From NCBI GenBank assembly GCA_910574455.1, contig CAJSYZ010000011.1, forward strand, positions 1,550,001 through 1,614,000: 64,000 nt of DNA, read 5' to 3'. How positions within the stretch are numbered: the first letter of the stretch is position 1; every line of letters starts with the position of its first letter. This document shows positions 10,226 to 18,913 of the stretch, in pieces. This stretch comes from Trichaptum fuscoviolaceum (lineage: Eukaryota > Basidiomycota > Agaricomycetes > Hymenochaetales > Trichaptaceae). A program made the position numbers and the translations under genes. A model generated the notes under the pieces. The model had not been told where the DNA came from. It saw only the letters and a program-made list of their open reading frames with translations, and searched no databases.

Positions 10226-10464
10226 GGGGCAGGGCCCCGGTAATGAAATTATTATAGCGCAAACGCGCCAGGGATCAGAGCCAAGCTCTATTACCAAATT
10301 TGGCCTGGTCCCTGACGCAGGAACGCTGCTGCGTGGTGCCGGAAGGCGGCAGCACGGCATTGAGCTGCCGTGCAGGCCAAAAAGGTATAAAACAGTTATC
10401 GACGATAGTTTCTGAACGGCCTCATGATAACTATCGTCGATTTCATAAGAAAATTAGTTGGTAC
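10226..10464. other. Gene-free stretch with hairpins
   Basis: No coding sequence is visible. The stretch holds two clear perfect hairpins: GCACGGCA/TGCCGTGC (10352-10359 with 10366-10373) and a 13-bp stem ATCGACGATAGTT/AACTATCGTCGAT (10398-10410 with 10429-10441). It lies between a Gypsy LTR and the 3' end of LINE copy E. Confidence 0.6.
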
Positions 10465-10979
10465 GGCTCTTATTATTCCTGCAGTATAGCTAAGTACATG
10501 ATCTATCTACAATGGAGGCACCCGTCATCGAGGTAAACTATGAAACTGGGCGGGCAGTGCCCGCCACCAAAGGTGGCGGCTAAGTGGGCGCACCACCTAT
10601 TAAAGAAAGGAAAAGGAAGAGGAGAGATTGGTTTACATATCACTACGCCCATGTCAAGGCGCAGGTGAACCTACACTACAAGCACAGACAAAGTTTAGAA
10701 AAGAGGGCACATCCAGGCACAGTACCTGGGTGTTAACCTGGGTAAAGCACTGTTCTGTCTGGGGTCGCTGGTGCCTCATACATAAGAAAGAAAGTAAGTT
10801 GCATCAAAGATCAAGAGGAGGGTCTGAAACGTGACCGTTAAAATCATAAAGATCCGGGTCCGTGTCCTGAGTGCGTGGTCCAAGGGCGTGCCGTACATAC
10901 ACACGAAGGGTTGTCAGGTCCATGTCCTGGTCGGTTGGGAGGTCATCTAGCTCCATCATCACAAATGCAAGGCGGATGG
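10465..10979 (-). mobile_element. LINE copy E, 3' part
   Basis: The reverse complement matches the last ~75 codons and 3' UTR of LINE copy C (RLAF..MMELDDLPTDQDMDL, DPDLYDFNGHVSDPPLDL, then the conserved 3' UTR). The poly(A) is lost; AATAATAAGAGCC is followed by unrelated sequence. The coding frame is interrupted at 10979 by the solo LTR and continues at 13492. Bases 10975-10979 (GATGG) are one copy of the target duplication. Confidence 0.87.
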
Positions 10980-11350
10980 TGTCGGGATCCCCCAGGACCC
11001 CAACATGTCTAAGGCAAACCCGAACAGAACCCGGTATACTGAAACCCGAAATCGCGACCTTGGCTAGATCCCGAAAGGATCCCCCGCTCTCTGATCCCAG
11101 AAGAACCTCTGCTTCGCCATGCATTCTCCTGCTAAGAGTTCCGCCCCGCTATGACCTCCTCGCCCCTGCTTGTCCTCGCCCACGTCTCCTCGTCAGTCCC
11201 CCGCCTCGTCCCCGTGTCTAGATCCATCCCTAGCCCGCCTCGTCGTTCCCCCGACTCTAGGATGATCCCCCGCTCGCTCCCCGCTCCCGTCATGCTCTGT
11301 TCCCCGCTCCAGCGAACCCCGTACCTCGCCATAGTCCCGAAGTCACTCAC

Positions 11351-11425
11351 CATAGCAACAGCCATAGCCATAGCCTGCCACAGCCATAGCCATAGCCTGC
11401 CACAGCCATAGCCATAGCCATAGCT
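11351..11425. repeat. CATAGC-type microsatellite
   Basis: Repeats of the hexamer CATAGC are interspersed with CTGCCACAGC in two larger repeat units. They lie within the upstream part of the expanded LTR. Confidence 0.9.
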
Positions 11426-11759
11426 ATCCCAGACCTCGTAGGTTCTCGACTATGCCCGGATACCAGATCCCGGCCTCGCGTCCACAGTCATGAAGTGCAG
11501 TTAGGAGATTGATCCACTGCGTCCAAAGCCGACCTCTGTCTGGCCTTGAGTAAGCCAACACGACAGCGGTCAAGGATTGCTGTCCCGCAATCCTGCCCGG
11601 TCACAAACCCTGCCCTGCGCTCGTCCTGCCACGGTGCCCTAGCTAACCCCTTCGACATCCTGTGCCTCTCGACCTGCCCTTGTTCGTCCACAGCCTGCCC
11701 CGCCAGGAATCCCGCCTCGCCGCGAACGCTGTCAAGCGTCCTCTCTGACAATCCCGCAA

Positions 11760-11960
11760 CCCACGCTCGTTCCCGGTTGGAGTCCCGTCAAGACTCCCCC
11801 ACTCGTCCAGGTTGGAGTCCCGCCAAACTCCCCCCGCTCGTTTCCCGACTAGAGTCTCACCAGACTCCCCCGCTCATTCCCGGTAGAAACCCCGCTCGCT
11901 TCCCGGTTGGAATCCCGCTCCTTTCCCCCACACGATCCCAGTCGAAATCCCGCTCGTTTC
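11760..11960. repeat. Degenerate 'TCCCG..CTCGTT' tandem repeats
   Basis: Units of roughly 25-35 bp recur with the pattern GTTGGAGTCCCG..ACTCCCCC..CTCGTTCCCG. They are part of the minisatellite-rich body of the expanded LTR. Confidence 0.7.
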
Positions 11961-12086
11961 CCGCCTCGCGTCCCGTCTCGAATCCCTGCGCAAATCCCCC
12001 GCAGGATTCCCGCCTTCGATCTCGCCGCGATTCCCATCGCAACCCCAGCTAAGTTCCCGCTCTGATTCCCGAAAGATTCCCGCTAC

Positions 12087-12190
12087 GATTCCCGGTCGAA
12101 CCCTGTCTCGATTCCCGGTCGAAACCCGAACTCGATTCCCAGTCGAAACCCGAACTCGATTCCCGGTCGAAACCCGAACTCGATTCCCTG
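12087..12190. repeat. 24-bp minisatellite in LTR
   Basis: About four near-perfect copies of a 24-bp unit, CGATTCCCGGTCGAAACCCG followed by AACT, lie head to tail, with single-base variation (CCCGG or CCCAG). Confidence 0.88.
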
Positions 12191-13069
12191 CATGATCCCG
12201 TCGCGAATCGCGCGAGTTTCCCGCCGTCCACGGGAAACCTCTTAGCTTCCCCGCTCCTCGATGCTAACCCCGTCTTGAGATAGCCCCAGGTGATTGGCCT
12301 GGCCACGCATGTGCCAGCCAACTAGTCTCGTTAGTAGTGTCCTGTCCCGGCCCGTAGACCAGATTCCCGCCACCCCGTGTGCGGGATTGATCTCATTGTC
12401 CGCAAGGACTCGAACCTCGTCCTTAGTCGCCCTGCCCCGCGCGCGCCTCGCGATTAGGCTTCGTTACGACATCGAAGCACCGGCTTCTTCGAAGTTGGTC
12501 CCTGTCGATCTCCCGCGACCCTGATCCACGCCAGAAGTTGCCTGCAACTTATCCCGAGACGATGTATGCATTACATCCGCCCCCCACGCTCGTTACCCCG
12601 CTGCCTGTGTGCCAGCTTGATACCTCGCGCACAATTACATTCCTTTAAGTTCTCTTTGTTTCACTTGACCATGCTTCACGCTCGTTCCCTTAGATCTTGC
12701 CCAGATGTTCCCGCACCGAATCCCGAATCCCGGATTCACGTCACTGTATGCGCGGCCTTCGCCCGCAAGATTGTGTAACTAGTTAGTTGCGCGTTTGTGC
12801 ATGCCCGTTCCCTGTAGATTCTGCCCAGTAGATAAATACCTGTCGCCACCATAAGGAGCACTCACTTTTGTCCTCTTGTCGAGTGCTTCCTTAGGTGTGT
12901 TTCTGTCTTGTCTCTAGTGTAGTTTTACAATGCTGACTTGTCGAGTGCTTCCTTAGGGAACCTCCTCCTGATACAGAAGTGTTGCCTTGAGATCCCGGTT
13001 ATCCTGAGCTCTCTGCTCCTGTCCTGAGCACGCCTGCTCTCTGGCTCTCTTGTCTCTGTCGTGCCCCGG

Positions 13070-13260
13070 ATCCCGCTCTGCGAATCCCGCCCTGAGTCCT
13101 GCCCAGAATCCCGCTTTGAGATTCCCGCCAGAATCCCGCTCTGAGATTCCCGCCAGAATCTCGCTCTGCGATTCCCGCCAAAGTCCCGAACGATTCCCTC
13201 TCTGCGCTTCCCGCACGAATCCAGATTCCCGCCAGAATCCCGCTTTGCATTTCCCCGCGT
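13070..13260. repeat. ATTCCCGCC(A/T) minisatellite in LTR
   Basis: Units of about 22-27 bp of the type GAATCCCGCTCTGAGATTCC recur seven or more times with substitutions. They lie at the 3' side of the LTR, downstream of the conserved promoter-like block. Confidence 0.8.
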
Positions 13261-13491
13261 CTCGACTCTGTCTCCCCGCGCCTCGACTCTGCCTTCCCAG
13301 CCTCGACTCTGACTCCGTCCGAGCCCCCTTGCGTCTCGCCCCCGTAGCCCCGCTCCCCGCACGACTCCGTTGGCGTTGTAAGTGTCCTTAACGGTTCCCC
13401 TTCGCCTTCTCCGCTGCCGCGCGCTCTCCCAGGCCTTGCCCCGGAAGCCGCTAACGCGCCCCGGCCCCCAGGTTCCCCCCAGGTCGTAACA

Positions 13492-13592
13492 GATGGCAGC
13501 TGAGGTGCGCTGGGTGGGGCGGTCGAGATGCCTAGTGAACTTAAGCCACTTGCGAATCATGTTGAAGAATTCGAGTTCTGCTCATATATGGT
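13492..13592 (-). mobile_element. LINE copy E, upstream part
   Basis: On the minus strand the sequence encodes IRKWLKFTRHLDRPTQRTSAAI, continuing in frame into 10979 once the LTR and one GATGG are set aside. Similarity fades near 13592, the truncated 5' end of this copy. Confidence 0.82.
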
Positions 13593-13885
13593 ATATTAAT
13601 AATACATTTGACTCTGCCGCCAAATCGGGAGGACTACAATTTCTTTACTCGGTCAGTTTTATAGATATGAGAAAATCCTTTAGAGGGATTGCTCCTTTTG
13701 CAAAAAGGCGCATTTCTACTGAAGAAAAATAAATTCTGATTTTTTTGAGTGACTAAAAGTGGCTGCACAAAAGTAGCGGTCTCTAAGTGAAAGGCTCCAT
13801 ATATCATTAATAATCTTGTAATCTACATCAATCTAAATGGGTGGTTCCGACATGCATGCTGGTTTCCACACACCCAATTTACGTG
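13593..13885. other. AT-rich gene-free stretch
   Basis: I see no open frame, repeat or recognisable element in these 293 bases; they are markedly more AT-rich than the surrounding LTRs. Confidence 0.6.
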
Positions 13886-13890
13886 GAAAC

Positions 13891-14726
13891 TGTCACGACG
13901 TGACATAACCCTTTCCCCTTCGGGGCGCATCCCGGGGATTTTCCCAAATCCCGCCTGGGATATCCTGCCCTCGGGAAATATCCCGGGGCATTCCCTTCGG
14001 GATCTCTCCCTTTCGGGATTTATCCCGGGGTCCATTCCCTTCGGGATCTCTCCCTTTCGGGATTCATCCCGGGTTCTTACCTTATGGACTTTCCCAAAGT
14101 CCCTTTTCCCTCTTCCTCATGTCTCCCTCATGTTCCCTCACCTGTTTCCCTCATTCCTCCTTCATTACTCCGATTTACCAATGACCCTACACATGTCCTG
14201 TCACTCCTTTGTTATTCCTTTCCAATTCCTGTCTTAGTCTTACATGTGTGAGGCCTCATTGCCTACCGCATTGCCCGCATCCCCGATTTTCCCACGCTTC
14301 CGGAATCCCGGTATCTCTGTCCTTTCTCTATATAAACCCATAGCATTTGTACATAGATACCTTGACTCGAATATCATAAGTCTTTGGGCCTAGCTAGTGG
14401 CCAGGCTTTCGAGATCCACCATGCCTTTGTCTTGTCTCCAAATCTAGCTTGCTTGTTGTCTAGTGCTCTGGACTATCTTTTGTGTTTGACCCGGACGTCT
14501 CGAGCCTTGCGCGGGAGCACCCCGAAGTCCCCTTGTCGTCGGTCACCTTTGTCGGATGCCGGAAGCCCCGGATCCTGGTTATACTCGCCTCTCGTCTCTA
14601 TTCTCTGTTCTCTTTGCTTCACTCTTAGATTCGATCTCGCAGGACATCATGTCTCGGATAGGCATGATCTCATTGGTTTACGATAGACAAGACACCACAA
14701 GGCATGCATCGGGTCCAAGCCTGACA
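13891..14726 (+). repeat. Solo LTR of a second Gypsy family
   Basis: The 836-bp repeat begins TGTCACGACG, ends CCTGACA and is flanked by GAAAC (13886-13890 and 14727-14731), a 5-bp target duplication. It contains a TATA box (TATATAAACC near 14328) and a ~60-bp tandem duplication of TTCCCTTCGGGATCTCTCCC type near 13985-14070. No internal coding sequence remains. The strand given assumes the TATA-bearing direction. Confidence 0.87.
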
Positions 14727-14783
14727 GAAACCAGGTTTTCTCACACAGCTGATATCAGAGTTTCGCGTGACTCCGCTGTGTAG

Positions 14784-14874
14784 TACGGGAGGAAATGGGC
14801 CTCTTACTTTACCTGGACCCCTTAGTAAGGCCTCGGCCTCTTCCGAACCGTGGGAGGGATTGAGTAGGAGACTG
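14784..14874. mobile_element. Remnant of inverted-repeat element
   Basis: About 90 bp resemble the right terminal inverted repeat of the 14987-15504 element, ending in GAGTAGGAGACTG like that copy. Substitutions and small indels show it is older. No matching left end was found. Confidence 0.75.
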
Positions 14875-14986
14875 GCTAATCAGCAAGAATAATTTTTTCC
14901 AGGTTCGCTACATACATATGTAATTCTCAGGATGGATAATCCATCCTCCGGCCCATCGTTGTCGCCCATTCGATTACCAGGACAAC

Positions 14987-15504
14987 CAGTCTCCTACCCA
15001 AACCCTCCCACGGTTCGGAAGAGGCCGAAGCCTCAGGGTCCAGGTAAAGTTGAGGGGGACCCTTTCCTCCCGTCAGGGAGGGTCTGACTTACAACATTTA
15101 GCCGAGGCCCCGAACGTTGTCAGGGTTTACCTCCCGCTCACTGTTTTCGTGGGAACATTATTTTTGTACATATGTCATGGTTTAAAAATTTATTCATTGA
15201 CATCACAAATTTGTTCATATCAGCTACACAGGCTATAGAATTCCAGATAACATATCTGAGTGGAACAAGTAAATTCAAATGTGCATCACCTACCAAAGTT
15301 CTCTGTGCCCAAGTCGAAGTTCCCGCAGTCCGCCGTTCCCACGGTAGGTGGTGGTCGGCAATGGACCCTGACGATGTTCGGGGCCTCGGCTAAATGTTGT
15401 AAGTCAGACCCTCCCTGACGGGAGGAAAGGGTCCCCCTCAACTTTACCTGGACCCTGAGGCTTCGGCCTCTTCCGAACCGTGGGAGGGTCTGGGTAGGAG
15501 ACTG
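14987..15504. mobile_element. Non-autonomous DNA transposon with long TIRs
   Basis: The two ends are inverted repeats of about 145 bp (14987-15131 and 15360-15504) with only a few differences, starting CAGTCTCCTACCC. They are flanked by a perfect 9-bp duplication CAGGACAAC (14978-14986 and 15505-15513). The 518-bp element has no transposase. Long TIRs plus a 9-bp duplication fit a Mutator-like (MULE) family; an 8-bp hAT-type duplication plus one chance base is an alternative. Confidence 0.88.
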
Positions 15505-15553
15505 CAGGACAACTAGCGTTTCAGACCGTTTGTCACTGGCAAGAGGCCGCAAT

Positions 15554-16610
15554 ATGGATTTCGTAGCAAGGACTCCCGATTGCGAGATCCCGGTAATTTT
15601 GGAACCAAGTATGTGCCATCGCTATCGCAAGACTCGCGGATCGAAATAAACTATCATATCGCAGCCAAAGAAGCTTTCGTACCGGTCTTGGAGAAACAGA
15701 GATCGAAGATCGAGAGGATAGAGAGGAGGACCTTCAAATACGGAGCTACTGACCGTAACCAGGTGTGTCACTTGCGAGTGTCTTTCTGGTCTGTTTTTCT
15801 AAATGTCATACATTGCAGTTAGATGTCTTCTATCCACCCGCAGGTGTCGTGAACGGTACATCAAAGCCTCCTATACTTTTCTTCATCTACGGCGGCGGCT
15901 TCTACTCCGGAGATCGTGTCTTTCCGCCTCCGTTGGATCTCGGTTATCGAAATGTCGGTGCGTTTTTTGCTCGTCGCGGGTTTCTCACTATCATTCCGGA
16001 CTACACACTCTGCCCGCCCGCCACGTACCCTCTGCCGTCGGAGGAGGTGCGCGATGCGCTCGCATACGCTGTGGGCAACTTCGGGGACATTTCTGATACA
16101 AGCAAGATCGTCATACACGCGCACTCCGCGGGCTCAATGATTGTGGCCACGATGTTACTCCTCGAGCCAAGTTTATTAGAGCAAGGCGCGGGTGAAGGCC
16201 TAGGTCTGGCGAAGAGACTGAAGGGTGTGCACCTCGCTGGGTGTCCCTTTCATTTCCGTGGTCCACCATCAGCCCCGCCGCCGGTCGTCGATGCCTTCTT
16301 CGGGCCTGAGGTGCACGATCGCCTTCCGTACACGCTGTTCGAAAAGGCCTCTCAGTCGACAATCGACGCTCTCCCACCTCTCATCATTGCTCGCTCTGAA
16401 AAGGAGCCGGCAGGAATTGCATTGGCGATTGAGGACTTTCAGAAGCTTCTGGGTCAGGAGGAGCAGAAGAAGCGGCTGGGTGAGAAGATCGTCGAATTTC
16501 GAACACTTACAGGACATAATCACATTAGTCCCCATTGGGCTCTTGAGAGCGGCGAAGGAGAAGAATGGGGAGAGGAGGCGGCAGAGTGGTTTCATCAACG
16601 AGTTGCGTGA
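15554..16610 (+). CDS. Alpha/beta-hydrolase (HSL/esterase-like)
   Basis: Probable carboxylesterase of the alpha/beta-hydrolase-3 type. The protein has FFIYGGGFYSGD, a Tyr variant of the HGGG oxyanion-hole motif; the nucleophile elbow AHSAGS; a likely acidic residue in LIIARSEKEP; and the catalytic His in TGHNHISPH. The intron 15763-15818 is secure. Upstream the frame has no in-frame ATG; a mini first exon ATGGATTTC at 15554-15562 joined to 15610 through a 47-bp intron gives an intact 317-residue protein and is my best model, but uncertain. Coding exons: 15554-15562, 15610-15762, 15819-16610. No signal peptide is seen. The transposon at 14987-15504 ends only 49 bp upstream and may have replaced the promoter. 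Confidence 0.78.
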
Positions 16611-17815
16611 GGTCTAGCACACGGAACATGATGTTGCATGTATGATATTATTATCGGTGAGGAGTTGCGTGTATAGTTGTCAAATACAACGTCAATGCTG
16701 TACGTATCTGCGAACTGAAGCCGTTGCGTCATATAAGTGCAAGCTTTGGGGTTGAGGCGGAAGATCAGCATCAAAGCATGTAAATTATATTATCAAGGAA
16801 AGGAGGATTGAACTACGATTCCAAAACCTGTTCGACCGAGGGAAAAATTAGACAAGAATGCGCAACATAGTACCTCTATCCGATGGAGATTGTTTCGATG
16901 AGTGAACTGACGGACAACCAATGACAAAGATTCGATGAGGGCCTCAAGTTGAACAACATTTGTAGATGAAGGAATACGTCAAGCTGACAGGAACTAAATG
17001 GTCAAGAGCTTGGAATGCCCTTTGTGGCTCAGAAGGCTAGTATTGACATAGATGAGACACCATCAAATCTAAGCACCTTTAACTGACATGGGAATCCGGG
17101 AGCACAGGAGGATTACATTGCAACGGAACTCGGTAAAATTGGTCGTTGGGATGTGCATGATCTGCCTGCCAAGTAGGTCCTGTGCTGTGGACATCAAGAA
17201 CGAGCCAAAACCGCGATGGCGGGTGCAATACAGACACGAGTAGTGATCTGTGATTGATGGAGTGAATGGGAGGAGGTGCGCTGCGTATGTAGTTTCATTA
17301 GACCTCGAATAGCAAGAAAAGTGCATATGCTGCGAAAATGTTGAGCGTCTGAAGTCTAAGATTAATCTTGACAGGCGTGGCCTACAGATCAGATTCATAC
17401 CAATGTTTCACCAGATATGTTCTTGAAGGCCCGGCGTCGATCAGGCCCCGCAGTCGGCCCTGACTATAACAGGCTCTGCACCCGCCAACACTGTCTGCAG
17501 GCCATGTTCGATGATGGCGCACACAGCGCTCAACGTCGAGATGAGTAGTCCAGGTAACATACGGAGTTAGACTACAGAGAAATATCGGAGATACTTGGCA
17601 ATATATGTTTTATATTTCTCAGATACGAAGTCTGATGGCGGAACACAGACACAGAGCTTCTTTTCCCTCGACTAATCTGCTTCTAATACTTATAAGTATA
17701 TATATATCTCCTCCATCCTCAAGCTCTCCTCCATCCTCATCCTCATCCCCTTCCTCCGTCTCTGCTCACCCACTCATTCCGCTCACCTTTTATCTTCTCC
17801 AAAAGTATAATTACG
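16611..17815. other. Intergenic region with CT-rich promoter tract
   Basis: No convincing gene is seen in 1.2 kb; the longest frame (minus, 17069-17398) has no family features. Just before the next gene lies a pyrimidine-rich run of CTCCTCCATCCTC type (17707-17760), a common feature of strongly expressed fungal promoters. Confidence 0.6.
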
Positions 17816-18601
17816 ATGCATAGCCGTTTGACTCTCGCCTCTTTCATTCTGTTCGCTGTCGGAGGTATGCCTCCCATGTACCTGGTCCTGCGTCCCTGTC
17901 CTTAAAAGTCCCACCACTCTAGCATCTGCCGCTGCATCTTCAGCAGACCGTTTTGCGCTCTTCCGCCGTCAGGCTCCCATAGGCCCTAATACTCAAATCC
18001 CGGCTGCTGTCAGTTCTCCCATCCCATCTTTACAACATCAATAACTCACCTTCGTTTGTAGTGCACAAGCACATGTAGTGCGATCGAGTCCACTGTGAAC
18101 GTAACTGCATATTTGTCTTTGACCGCTCAGTGCCAGTGCTAACACCCCAATAGACTTGCCAAGACTTGACATGCCTTTGCACTGACAGTGTAGCGGCCAC
18201 CATTGCCAGCTGCATTGACTGCCTGGTTGCCGTCGGTGGAGGCAGCGTGTCACAGAGCCAGAGCCTTATCGACCGTATGTCTGCAGCTCGTCGTTTGCCT
18301 AACTGCCCATCTTAATGCCCTCATCCCATACCAAGAATACACAAATGCTTGCATAACCTCTGGTGAATCAATTTCGTCGATCCAGGTGTCGTCTGTCGCA
18401 CCCGCATCGTCTGGCGTGGCTTCCAGCGGCGCGTTGACGACTGTGTCAGGGACAGGGTCAGCGACACCCACTGCGACCGTTCCGACGGGAACGCAGACGA
18501 CGACGGCGGCGAGCTCGAGCACGACGCCAAACGGGGCTTCCAGGCTGGGGATGCCTGCGGCTGCACTAGCGGGAGCGGCGTTGTTCGTGGCATTGGTGTG
18601 A
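17816..18601 (+). CDS. Secreted Cys-rich, GPI-anchored CFEM-like protein
   Basis: Five exons (17816-17864, 17923-18008, 18062-18100, 18154-18274, 18336-18601) give 186 residues. It has a signal peptide (MHSRLTLASFILFAVGASA), a possible dibasic processing site (FRR), and an eight-cysteine module with the spacing CTSTC, NTC, TCLC, SCIDC, NAC at about residues 45-105. A Ser/Thr-rich stalk and a C-terminal hydrophobic tail (GMPAAALAGAALFVALV) without following charges indicate a GPI anchor. The cysteine pattern resembles CFEM and related fungal surface proteins, but spacing is not canonical, so heme or adhesion roles are only possibilities. Confidence 0.8.
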
Positions 18602-18913
18602 TTGCATCTGTCAGCCCCAGCTGTCGTTCGACTGATTTCCCTTCATTGCTTGCTTTCGTCTTGGATATGATTTTATATGTTATCGTACATCGCACCTGCT
18701 GTCAAATTGCAATTATAATATGGAATTTGAGAAATATCGAATGACGTACCTAATGCTGAGGTAAAAGCGTGGGGCGGAGATGGCGGGACGAGGAGGCTGC
18801 TCAATTCAACTCGTCTTCTGGTCTCAGTCGACAATCGTCATGTTCGAAATCCACCGGTCCTCCTGATAAATACTTACTTTCCTTTGATTCCTCACCTTCA
18901 CTTTCCTGCTACC
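18602..18913. promoter_or_regulatory. Intergenic region up to the BAR-like gene
   Basis: These 312 bp hold the 3' end of the CFEM-like gene and the promoter of the next. No defined element is recognised. Confidence 0.4.

Larger units (their letters stand above)
10980..13491 (+). repeat. Expanded Gypsy solo LTR (2.5 kb)
   Basis: The insertion begins TGTCGGGATCCC, ends CCAGGTCGTAACA and is flanked by GATGG on both sides (10975-10979, 13492-13496). The same termini and the block around 12825-12960 (GTAGATAAATA, AAGGAGCACTCACTTTTG, two copies of GTCGAGTGCTTCCTTAGG) occur in the 796-bp LTR at 9430-10225, so both belong to one family. The extra length lies mostly upstream of that block and consists of degenerate ATTCCCG-type minisatellites. 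No gag or pol is present, so it is best read as a solo LTR. Confidence 0.8.

Noticed and set aside
11351..11425. Regular CATAGC repeats as a possible CRISPR-like array
   Set aside because: Units are hexamers and short composites without unique spacers; it is a microsatellite in an LTR of a eukaryote.
11546..12052. 168-codon plus-strand frame rich in Ser, Pro and Arg
   Set aside because: It is the translation of ATTCCCG/CTCGTT minisatellites in the expanded LTR; the opposite strand is also open, as expected for GC-rich repeats.
10980..13491. The 2.5-kb unit as a complete short element with two LTRs
   Set aside because: I could not find a repeat of the first several hundred bases at the other end; a single LTR with an expanded upstream part explains the shared core and termini better.
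17069..17398. 109-codon minus-strand frame
   Set aside because: No domain, no conserved motif and no splice-supported extension.
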